DNA of 5,324 nucleotides from Chlamydiota bacterium. Its GTDB lineage: Bacteria; Chlamydiota; Chlamydiia; Chlamydiales; Waddliaceae. This document shows, piece after piece, positions 1-5,229 of the stretch (position 1 is its first letter; each line of letters starts with the position of its first letter). The stretch spans positions 1 through 5,324 of the forward strand of contig JAAKFP010000191.1 in NCBI GenBank assembly GCA_011065005.1. Direction: 5' to 3'. The notes under the pieces were generated by a model, which was not told the DNA's origin, did no database searches, and was given only the letters and a program-made list of their open reading frames with translations. Position numbers and translations under genes: made by a program.

Positions 1-26
1 TCGCTTTTAGAATCTTTTTCCGCCAT
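1..26 (-). CDS. Possible N-terminus of an unidentified minus-strand protein, cut by the window edge
   Basis: On the minus strand an ATG at 26 opens a frame reading MAEKDSKS up to the window edge. The composition (Met-Ala, then charged residues) looks like a genuine bacterial N-terminus. A TATACT hexamer, which could be a -10 box, lies on the same strand at 59-64, but I see no matching -35 box and no clear Shine-Dalgarno sequence. Only eight codons are visible, so no function can be proposed. It would lie about 110 bases downstream of the antitoxin gene in the same direction. It could equally be a chance ATG. Confidence 0.25.
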
Positions 27-138
27 ATCGAGAAAATCTCAAATCACCTACTCTTAGGAGTATAACTGATTTTCAATTTTTCGATCTGACGAAAAAATCT
101 TTCAAAAATCGACTGATCCCTAGCTTTTTCACAGCCTC

Positions 139-426
139 TTAGGGGAGAGAGTCATGGTAACATGACTCTCTTACCCGATCTTTAGATAAATACTGGATTA
201 TTTTTTTTCGTTGCTCATAATCGAAGTCATTGCCGTAAAAGTGCAAGAATATTTCTTGCCGGAGTGCTGATTTTGAAATAAGGGGGGTCTTTTCTTTGAT
301 AGCACGAACAATTAAATATTTTGAGGTCTCATACATCGAACATCCCATCATAAGCCGTTCCAAGTGTGTTTTCCTTTTAATCAATTCGTATATCTTTTGG
401 GTAATATCAGGATGGGTATCACGCAT
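139..426 (-). CDS. Small antitoxin-like protein, Rv0078B/MenA1-type, partner of the adjacent nucleotidyltransferase
   Basis: A 95-residue, charged, mostly helical-looking protein with no signal peptide or membrane segment. The stretch from about residue 22 to 68 (ERLMMGCSMYETSKYLI, then LRQEIFLHFYGNDFD) follows the pattern I associate with the Rv0078B-related antitoxin family: an 'ERL' helix, a second helix, then 'LR..I...FYG'. Such proteins neutralise a neighbouring nucleotidyltransferase toxin. I chose the ATG at 426 because AGAAGG precedes it by about nine bases. An in-frame ATG at 444 would add six residues but has no Shine-Dalgarno site. The start overlaps the last codons of the nucleotidyltransferase gene by 8 bases, so translation is probably coupled. 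Residues 86-94 are encoded within a palindrome (142-175), so the true family C-terminus may have been replaced. The family call rests on remembered pattern, not a search. Confidence 0.72.
   Translation of the reverse strand: MRDTHPDITQKIYELIKRKTHLERLMMGCSMYETSKYLIVRAIKEKTPLISKSALRQEIFLHFYGNDFDYEQRKKIIQYLSKDRVRESCYHDSLP
142..175. repeat. Palindrome inside the 3' end of the antitoxin gene
   Basis: Perfect 11-bp arms (146-156 and 161-171, AGAGAGTCATG and its complement) flank a 4-base loop. The stem continues through a G-T wobble (145/172), one mismatch and two more pairs to 142-175. It lies within codons of the antitoxin gene and ends one base after the stop codon at 139-141. Neither strand has a T-run directly after it, so it is not an obvious rho-independent terminator. 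It may stabilise the mRNA 3' end or be an inserted palindromic element. Confidence 0.8.
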
Positions 427-970
427 GTGTTTTGACCTTCTCATAGATGGGGATAAGATCTAATTTTTGCATCCACTTTTGCATATACTCTTCATCTAGA
501 TTGTTTAGAGATAGAAGAAGGTTTTTAACATCCTTTAGCTGCATTTCTGATAAGCTGTCTTTTGCCCAAAATAGTTTTGAGATGATGAGATCTTCGGGAG
601 TAACGATCCAAATGGGTGTTTTCTCTAACTGCACCTGCTTCCTTCTTCTGAATTCGGCATCGCGATAAGAAGTATCTTTACGAATAATAAAGTCAATTTT
701 GAAAACCGATTCATTATGGATAATATTAAACATTCCTTGTTGTTCAATGGCTTCCCGAATTGAATTTTTATCAATATAAAAATCACTTTGAAAAATTGCA
801 AAGAGGCGATCTATGCCAGGATTATTGATTTCAATTACGATATCAATATCGCGGGTCATTCGAGGAATGGCATAAAAATTAGCCGCAAAAGAACCGGTTA
901 ACATATAAGGAATTTTGGCTTGCTCAAGTTTATGGCAAACAAATTTCAAAATATCGAGTTCAATAGGCAT
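419..970 (-). CDS. Nucleotidyltransferase-fold toxin (AbiEii/MenT-like)
   Basis: A 183-residue protein of the DNA polymerase beta-type nucleotidyltransferase fold. The signature is visible: GS at residues 26-27, the metal-binding pair D41 and D43 in TRDIDIVI, and a third acidic residue D93 in FKIDFI. Then comes TPEDLIISKL (124-133) and a helical C-terminus with KDVKNLL, all typical of the AbiEii and MenT group of toxins. MenT toxins modify tRNA 3' ends with nucleotides and so block translation; AbiE acts in phage abortive infection. The substrate here cannot be read from the sequence. I chose the ATG at 970, preceded by GGA at 7 bases; a TTG at 982 would add four residues. The gene overlaps the small downstream antitoxin gene, supporting a two-gene toxin-antitoxin operon. 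All three catalytic acids are present, so it is probably active. A non-toxic housekeeping nucleotidyltransferase is less likely. Confidence 0.87.
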   Translation of the reverse strand: MPIELDILKFVCHKLEQAKIPYMLTGSFAANFYAIPRMTRDIDIVIEINNPGIDRLFAIFQSDFYIDKNSIREAIEQQGMFNIIHNESVFKIDFIIRKDTSYRDAEFRRRKQVQLEKTPIWIVTPEDLIISKLFWAKDSLSEMQLKDVKNLLLSLNNLDEEYMQKWMQKLDLIPIYEKVKTHA

Positions 971-1184
971 AGTTATTTCCAAGTACTACTTCATTGTATA
1001 GGGAGTATTTTTTCTCGAAAAGCTTATTTTCTGGGATAGTCTGTGATATTACATGAAAGCTGGGCAAATCTGCATTCATTGTTTCCCATCCACCCACGAA
1101 ACTCTTTTAACCTTTACAGTGGCCCATTGTACTACCCGTCAAATAGGTTGTGAGAGCAGTAAATTTTCGAGTTGCATTAATCAT
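971..1184. other. Intergenic region without a recognisable gene, upstream of the inverted repeats
   Basis: I find no convincing coding frame, tRNA or known RNA here. It holds the start region of the nucleotidyltransferase gene and one copy of the octamer CCATTGTA (1124-1131), which recurs in both arms of the two neighbouring palindromes. Together with the palindromes it forms a gene-free stretch of about 510 bases between the F-box/LRR gene and the toxin gene, which read in the same direction. Confidence 0.6.
995..1023 (-). promoter_or_regulatory. Weak candidate promoter of the toxin-antitoxin operon
   Basis: On the minus strand a good -10 hexamer TATACA (995-1000) lies about 25 bases before the ATG at 970. 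The hexamer 17 bases upstream of it (GCTTTT, 1018-1023) is a poor -35 box. The position suits a short leader, but the match is weak and unsupported by other evidence. Confidence 0.25.
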
Positions 1185-1346
1185 CCTAGAAAACGCAGTT
1201 GAAAACGATCTCTAAGAACAATTTTTTGGCCCACAACCGCTTACAATGGAGGGCCCCTTCACCGTATGGGAATGTGACCCTCCATTGTAAGCGGTTGTGG
1301 GCCAAAAAATTGTTCTTAGAGATCGTTTTCAACTGCGTTTTCTAGG
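1185..1346. repeat. IR1: perfect 69-bp inverted repeat with a 24-base loop
   Basis: The left arm at 1185-1253 (beginning CCTAGA, ending GGAGGG) is the exact reverse complement of the right arm at 1278-1346; I checked every block of ten and found no mismatch. The 24-base loop is 1254-1277. RNA from either strand would fold into a 69-bp duplex, and the DNA could extrude as a cruciform. It holds no gene, and I see no target-site duplication. It abuts the second palindrome with no spacer. It could be a MITE-like or palindromic repeat, a strong transcription barrier downstream of the F-box/LRR gene, or a fold-back assembly artefact; perfect arms mean either recent origin or homogenisation. Confidence 0.95.
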
Positions 1347-1516
1347 TTTAAACACGGATTTTCACGGTAGAATTGCATCATAATGTTAAGGTTTTGATTT
1401 ACAATGGATTGGAAAAAATCAAGACATACTCAGCGAGTAGGCGGATTTTTTCTAACCCATTGTAGATCAAAAGATTGGCGTTAGGGTGTAATTCTACCGT
1501 GAAAATCCGTGTTAAA
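1347..1516. repeat. IR2: diverged inverted repeat of about 70-bp arms, overlapping the 3' end of the F-box/LRR gene
   Basis: The arms pair in one continuous register. The outer 24 bp (1351-1374 with 1490-1513) are perfect and extend to 1347/1516 with one bulged A. The inner 29 bp (1392-1420 with 1444-1472) have three differences. The 17 bases between (1375-1391 with 1473-1489) have eight differences. The loop is 1421-1443 and contains a small hairpin (TACTC/GAGTA, 1427-1439). The right arm encodes the last 11 residues and stop of the F-box/LRR protein. The left arm read on the plus strand gives the same peptide start, NTDFHGRI, and a TAA in the aligned position. Confidence 0.92.
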
Positions 1517-2575
1517 CTCAGCGAAACTATCTTTCATCAGGGCGTCCCCATCTGAATGAATAGCGAATTTGTCTTCTAAGCGCTTTAAGTCACCAGGGAC
1601 GACACGAAGCTTGTTCGTTTGAACCCAAAACTCCTCAAGGTGGATTAATTTTTCTGTTGAAAAAGAGATTTCTTCTAATCGATTAGATTCTGCATGGAAA
1701 CACTTCAATTGGGTAAGTTTCCCTAGTGTCGGAGGTAATGCCGTTAGCTGGTTGCCTGAAAGCCAAAGTTGCTCGACTTTGGAACAGTTTCCAATGCTTT
1801 CCGGAACAGATCTTAATCTATTATCTGAAAGGATAATGATAGTGAGATGACGAAGCTCCCCAATTTCATCAGGAATGGATCTTATAGGGTTGTCTCTGAT
1901 AGTTACTTTTTCCAAGCCCGTGCAGTGACGAATTTCTGATGGCAAATGAAACAACCCAGTATTTTTTAGATAAATTTCAGTTATGTGGGCAAACATCCCA
2001 ATTTCCTTAGGAAGTACTTGTATTTGAGAATCGTGAAATCGAACGGCCTGAGTCTCATTCTGCAACGGTTCCCTGTTTTCATGAACCCAGCTGCAAAACG
2101 CTCTTCTAATGTTCTTTTCGGGAAATGGGGTCTCTTGTGTGTTGACTAAATGCTTCCAGAAAGTCAGTGTGTCTGCTTTTTGTATGGGTTTGAGTTTTTT
2201 TCTCATTTCCGCTAACCATTCCTTGTCATAGGGGTCTTCCGGTCTAGGAAGGTCTTTAACTTCTAACAGAGAGAATGCTATCGGGAGAAACTCGCGGATA
2301 TATCTAGCGGTTTCCTGAGGCGTTCGAAGGGATTGGCCTCCCGAACGTTCTATTTCAGAAAATTTCCATAATCTTTTCTCTTGAGATACAGAATAACAAC
2401 GCCTATCAACTTCTGAAACATGGGCGAGGTCACAGAAGCTCTTTAGATGCATGAATATGCTGAAAATTAATTCATTAGAAAAAGAGAGGAGACTGAAGGG
2501 CTCATTTTCACTATCTGAGTCAGTCTTCGATAAAATCGGAGGGGAGGCAATTTGTAGGTTTTCACCAGCATTCAT
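1481..2575 (-). CDS. F-box and leucine-rich-repeat protein, candidate host-directed effector
   Basis: A 364-residue protein. Residues 1-26 are polar and Ser/Asp/Glu-rich, without a classical signal peptide. Residues 28-73 form a recognisable F-box (LSFSNELIFSIFMHLK, DLAHVSEVDRRCY, then RLWKFSEI), the motif that binds Skp1 in eukaryotic SCF ubiquitin ligases. Residues 74-175 form a charged linker. Residues 176-335 hold seven leucine-rich repeats, each exactly 23 residues, with the LPxEIGxL pattern. F-box/LRR proteins are almost unknown in free-living bacteria; in chlamydia-like organisms and Legionella they are taken as secreted effectors that recruit host ubiquitination. Secretion and targets here are inference. 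The ATG at 2575 is the only sensible start: an in-frame TAA lies three codons upstream, and no Shine-Dalgarno sequence is visible. The last 11 residues (FNTDFHGRITP) come from an inverted-repeat arm, so the original C-terminus may be lost. Confidence 0.93.
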   Translation of the reverse strand: MNAGENLQIASPPILSKTDSDSENEPFSLLSFSNELIFSIFMHLKSFCDLAHVSEVDRRCYSVSQEKRLWKFSEIERSGGQSLRTPQETARYIREFLPIAFSLLEVKDLPRPEDPYDKEWLAEMRKKLKPIQKADTLTFWKHLVNTQETPFPEKNIRRAFCSWVHENREPLQNETQAVRFHDSQIQVLPKEIGMFAHITEIYLKNTGLFHLPSEIRHCTGLEKVTIRDNPIRSIPDEIGELRHLTIIILSDNRLRSVPESIGNCSKVEQLWLSGNQLTALPPTLGKLTQLKCFHAESNRLEEISFSTEKLIHLEEFWVQTNKLRVVPGDLKRLEDKFAIHSDGDALMKDSFAEFNTDFHGRITP

Positions 2576-2610
2576 GGTTTTTTACCATTTTTTGAGTGAT
2601 TTACACTTAA

Positions 2611-2639
2611 TAGATAGCATTATTTTTGATTTAAAGCAA
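2611..2639 (-). promoter_or_regulatory. Candidate promoter of the F-box/LRR gene
   Basis: On the minus strand TTGCTT (2634-2639) and TATCTA (2611-2616) are separated by 17 bases. Each matches only three of six consensus positions, although the surrounding DNA is very AT-rich. A shifted alternative, TTTAAA and TATTAA, also has a 17-base spacer. The true hexamers are uncertain, but a promoter must lie in this divergent region. Confidence 0.35.
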
Positions 2640-2704
2640 CGACTATTGTTCCTTTTACGATCTTCTTTAAAAACCACACAAATTAATAGATTTCTAAAAA
2701 AAAG

Positions 2705-2733
2705 TTGACATACTTTTGTTTTAGTTGTATTAT
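2705..2733 (+). promoter_or_regulatory. Near-consensus sigma70/sigma66 promoter of the phosphatase gene
   Basis: A perfect -35 box TTGACA (2705-2710), a 17-base spacer and TATTAT as the -10 box (2728-2733, five of six consensus positions). An A-rich run just upstream (2694-2703) could act as an UP element. Transcription would start near 2740, giving a leader of about 75 bases. This is by far the strongest promoter in the window, suggesting vigorous basal transcription unless repressed. Confidence 0.85.
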
Positions 2734-2757
2734 TGTATTTATAGGGGTTTAAACAAA

Positions 2758-2787
2758 AAGCAACTATTAATTGCTTAATAGTTTCTT
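2758..2787 (+). promoter_or_regulatory. 5'-UTR stem-loop of the phosphatase mRNA
   Basis: Perfect 9-bp arms (AACTATTAA at 2762-2770 and its complement at 2775-2783) enclose the loop TTGC. After one mismatch the stem gains three more pairs, to 2758-2787. It lies between the predicted transcription start (about 2740) and the Shine-Dalgarno site (2803-2810). No T-run follows, so it is not a standard attenuator. It could stabilise the mRNA, or as DNA be an operator for a dimeric regulator. Confidence 0.65.
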
Positions 2788-2802
2788 AAAATTCCTGATA
2801 GC

Positions 2803-2810
2803 AAAGGAGA
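2803..2810 (+). promoter_or_regulatory. Strong ribosome binding site that decides the phosphatase start
   Basis: AAAGGAGA ends five bases before the ATG at 2816, which is optimal spacing. It rules out the longer in-frame TTG start at 2771, which lies in the loop of the upstream hairpin and would add 15 residues. Confidence 0.88.
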
Positions 2811-2815
2811 GGGTT

Positions 2816-4861
2816 ATGAGCTTTAATAAAATAAAAGGTCCTCCTGCGGGAGGAGCCAGACCCCCGGAAAACCTTGGCGAGAAGATCGATAAGGGTGATT
2901 GGGAGGTGTTTGATGCCTCATTAGAGGATCTAAAACATGTTGATACTAATGAGCTTACCCCCGTGGGAAGCGGGTTTCTTTCAGAAGTTTTGTTTACAAA
3001 ATTAGAAGAACAAACAAAAGTACGGCTGGGAGACCAAGAGACACTGGAAGATGGGACGGAAGTTATTTCCCGTTTCTCAGACATCTCTTGTCCAAGAGAG
3101 ACGGCTGTCGAGGTTTTCGTGGAGGGGTGTCCAAAGTATCTCCATGCGAATTTCGTTGACTTGAGGCCTACCGATTTTCCAGCTGAAACCCAATCACTTT
3201 TAGGAGATAAAGCAATAACTTCTCATATCGCAACTCAGGCGCCAAAGGACGGCACGTATGAATCGTTCTGGAAAGCGGCTCTTGAAAATACAAATGTTAT
3301 TGTTGACCTTACCAATACGGGTGATCGTTCCAAAGGGGTCAGGGAATATTTCCCTTGCAATGTTGCCGGTGGAACACCGGAAGTAGGAGAAAGGAAATTC
3401 GGTGACATAACCGTCACTTGTGTGCAAAGAAAAGAATTAAAAAATAATGTTACTGTCTTTCAATACCATGTTAACGACAATACTACCGGGGAGGGAAGGG
3501 AAATCACAAGAATACACTATCTGGGGTGGCCAGATCGTGGGGTTGCGGACATAGAGCACTTAGAATATCTTCGCGCGGTTGAAGAGCATATTAGTGGTAA
3601 GTATCATGAACCACGCCCCTCTTTCGTTCACTGCCGAGCAGGGGTTGGAAGAACCGGTGCCTATATTACATCTTCAGCATTAAGAGAAATGGCAAAAAAT
3701 AGAGTGCTCACCGCAGATAATCAATTCGAAGTGATCAATAGCCTCATATTGCAAGGCCGAGAGGCAAGAGGCAAAGTTTTTGTTCAAACACATCAGCAAC
3801 TTCATATGATAAGAGCGTTTAGTCAAAATATCATCGATAAAGGAGCTAAAACATTCACCATAGACTATAAGCCGTTGCCTGGAGGCAGGGCAAGAGAGGC
3901 GGTTGAGTGGGCGACAGCTGTGTCGAGTAGGAGAGCATTTCCAGGTCATCAAGGGAGACCTACGCTGGGAGGTCATAGGCTGAAAGCTGGATCCCGAGGA
4001 GGGGAAGTTGAGCAGACAGGGGATGTAGCTCGGGCAAGATTAGGTCCCAAAGGTGTTGATGAGAAAACCTTAAGCTTGGCAAACCAGTTTGTGCAACGGT
4101 TTGGAGGAGGCCAACCAAGCAAACGTGTTTGGGATATAAAGATAAAGTATTTAGGCGTAAGAGGCTCTAGATATTATGGAGTAGAAAGAGGAAAAAAAGG
4201 TTCTGACGACTATTTTTTATCAACTAAAGATGACTATGTATTACCTGAAAATATCCGTGACGCGGGGAAAAAAGTGAAATTGACACCCAAAGAGGTAGAA
4301 TCGTTCGCTGAAATGGAAGAATTAGAGCAAGCGGAAGAGCGCGTGGTAGCGCAAGCGGAAGAAGCGAAAAGGAAAGTGGCGGCTAAGAGGGTCGCGGCAA
4401 GAGAAGCAGCGAGGCCTAAACCGAAGCATACGATGAAAGAAATTAAGGGGTGGGGGGTCACAGACCATCTAGCAGTTCCGTTGGATCGGGCTGAGCGTTT
4501 CAAGAAAGGATTAGAGGACAAATTTAAGGCCGAATACCCTGGGGGTGCTCGTTTGAAGGCATTGCCTAAAATAGAAATCAGAGAGAGTTCTAGGAAACCA
4601 GGAACGTTTCGCGTTTGGTTAAATCCGAAGGATCTGGCGAGATTGCAGGTCGTGAAATATTGCCCCGAAGGGGATTATTCAACCGAGTCCGTAGAGTTTA
4701 AAGGGAATGACATGGTTGTAACAATGCAAAGCGCTTATTTAGACCTTGCGACTCTTGAAGGAAAACTACTAACGAAAACCTACAAAGTTGACTCTGGGGA
4801 ATACGATGATTTTGTCCGACAAGTTCTTAATACTATGAATAAGTGGTATATTGACTTTTGA
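2816..4861 (+). CDS. Classical (YopH/PTP1B-type) protein tyrosine phosphatase with an unrecognised C-terminal half, candidate effector
   Basis: A 681-residue protein with no signal peptide or membrane segment. Residues about 80-340 form a classical tyrosine phosphatase domain. Visible motifs are the pTyr loop SRFSDIS (85-91, Phe87 where PTP1B has Tyr46), YLHANFVDL (108-116), TQAP (140-143), EYFP (177-180), the WPD loop with general acid D240, the P-loop HCRAGVGRTG (272-281) with nucleophile C273 and R279, and the Q-loop QTHQQL (324-329). All catalytic residues are present, so it should hydrolyse phosphotyrosine, most plausibly on host proteins after secretion. Residues 355-415 are a Gly/Arg-rich linker. 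A segment at about 490-535 rich in Glu, Ala, Lys and Arg is probably a coiled coil. I do not recognise residues 415-490 or 540-681. The gene has its own strong promoter and is divergent from the F-box/LRR gene. Type III secretion is inference. Confidence 0.93.
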   Translation: MSFNKIKGPPAGGARPPENLGEKIDKGDWEVFDASLEDLKHVDTNELTPVGSGFLSEVLFTKLEEQTKVRLGDQETLEDGTEVISRFSDISCPRETAVEVFVEGCPKYLHANFVDLRPTDFPAETQSLLGDKAITSHIATQAPKDGTYESFWKAALENTNVIVDLTNTGDRSKGVREYFPCNVAGGTPEVGERKFGDITVTCVQRKELKNNVTVFQYHVNDNTTGEGREITRIHYLGWPDRGVADIEHLEYLRAVEEHISGKYHEPRPSFVHCRAGVGRTGAYITSSALREMAKNRVLTADNQFEVINSLILQGREARGKVFVQTHQQLHMIRAFSQNIIDKGAKTFTIDYKPLPGGRAREAVEWATAVSSRRAFPGHQGRPTLGGHRLKAGSRGGEVEQTGDVARARLGPKGVDEKTLSLANQFVQRFGGGQPSKRVWDIKIKYLGVRGSRYYGVERGKKGSDDYFLSTKDDYVLPENIRDAGKKVKLTPKEVESFAEMEELEQAEERVVAQAEEAKRKVAAKRVAAREAARPKPKHTMKEIKGWGVTDHLAVPLDRAERFKKGLEDKFKAEYPGGARLKALPKIEIRESSRKPGTFRVWLNPKDLARLQVVKYCPEGDYSTESVEFKGNDMVVTMQSAYLDLATLEGKLLTKTYKVDSGEYDDFVRQVLNTMNKWYIDF

Positions 4862-4862
4862 T

Positions 4863-5030
4863 TCCCAAATTTGGAGTGGTCGCTTTATCTTTGTAATCCA
4901 TAGCAGACACAGGATTCTCGCTGTGAAACCAACGTACGTTGCTTCAAGAGTTATTTGGGATAGCGCGAAGCCTTTGGAGGCCCCCCCGTTTGCTACGCAA
5001 ACGAGGCGATCTGAAAGTTACACCGTAACT
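4863..5030. repeat. Cluster of short palindromes downstream of the phosphatase gene, possible structured RNA
   Basis: In order: TCCCAAAT (4863-4870) pairs with ATTTGGGA (4953-4960), enclosing a 5-bp hairpin (CACAG/CTGTG, 4908-4925) and a 12-base palindrome CAACGTACGTTG (4930-4941). Then follow three close hairpins: GCCT/AGGC (4970-4981), CGTTTGC/GCAAACG with a 3-base loop (4987-5003), and AGTTAC/GTAACT with a 3-base loop (5016-5030). A terminator comes next. An open plus-strand frame runs through it but lacks a ribosome site and looks like chance. It could be the phosphatase 3' UTR, a small RNA or a dispersed repeat; I recognise no known RNA family. Confidence 0.6.
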
Positions 5031-5040
5031 AAGAAATAGA

Positions 5041-5074
5041 AAAACAAAAAAGGACCGAAGGCCCTTTGGTTTTT
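5041..5074 (+). terminator. Rho-independent terminator, possibly bidirectional
   Basis: The stem pairs AAAGG.CC (5049-5056) with GG.CCTTT (5060-5067) around a GAA loop, with one A/C mismatch inside. It is followed by GG and five T (5070-5074) and preceded by an A-rich run, so it could also act on the minus strand. It would end the phosphatase transcript and separate it from mutL. Confidence 0.75.
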
Positions 5075-5229
5075 CACATTTTTGGGTGGGGCCATCGTCC
5101 CAGAAATAGTGACCTGAATAGTTACAAGAATTTTAGTGCGTTAGCCCTGTCTCTGATCCTTTCTTCTTTAAGATTACAGGGCATTGCGGTATAGTAATGG
5201 GTCTTTAGGAACCAAAGCTATGGCGAGTA
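5075..5229. other. Leader region of mutL with an inverted repeat and a weak candidate promoter
   Basis: No gene is visible. GCCCTGT (5144-5150) and ACAGGGC (5176-5182) form a perfect 7-bp inverted repeat around 25 bases. It lies just upstream of a -10-like TATAGT (5190-5195). The matching -35 (TTTAAG, 5167-5172, 18-17 base spacing) is poor and falls inside the loop of that inverted repeat, so the repeat could be an operator. With the palindrome cluster and terminator, this completes a 368-base gene-free stretch (4862-5229). Confidence 0.4.

Noticed and set aside
142..175. Rho-independent terminator at the end of the antitoxin gene
   Set aside because: The stem is good, but neither strand has a T-run immediately after it and it lies before the stop codon on the coding strand.
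447..668. Open plus-strand frame of 73 codons
   Set aside because: It lies antisense within the nucleotidyltransferase gene, whose catalytic motifs are clear. Its product is low-complexity Phe/Ser/Arg and it has no ribosome site.
1288..1383. Short plus-strand frame ending in NTDFHGRI next to the F-box/LRR gene
   Set aside because: About 30 codons without a start or ribosome site, built from palindrome arms; treated as the mirror of the F-box/LRR tail rather than a gene.
1124..1464. CRISPR array
   Set aside because: The repeated unit is only 8 bases, occurs in both orientations and is irregularly spaced. No repeat-spacer pattern exists.
1185..1516. Insertion sequence or transposon remnant
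   Set aside because: No transposase frame, no clear target-site duplication and no known terminal repeat. The structure is two separate palindromes, so only a non-autonomous element remains possible.
2451..2708. Open plus-strand frame of 85 codons across the start of the F-box/LRR gene
   Set aside because: It overlaps the F-box coding region in antisense, ends at the promoter of the phosphatase gene, and has no recognisable domain or ribosome site.
2771..2815. Upstream TTG start that would lengthen the phosphatase by 15 residues
   Set aside because: The TTG sits in a hairpin loop with no ribosome site, whereas the ATG at 2816 has an optimal AAAGGAGA.
4851..5039. Open plus-strand frame of 62 codons after the phosphatase gene
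   Set aside because: It overlaps the phosphatase stop, has no Shine-Dalgarno site, and its second half is a translation of three hairpins. Better explained as structured non-coding DNA.
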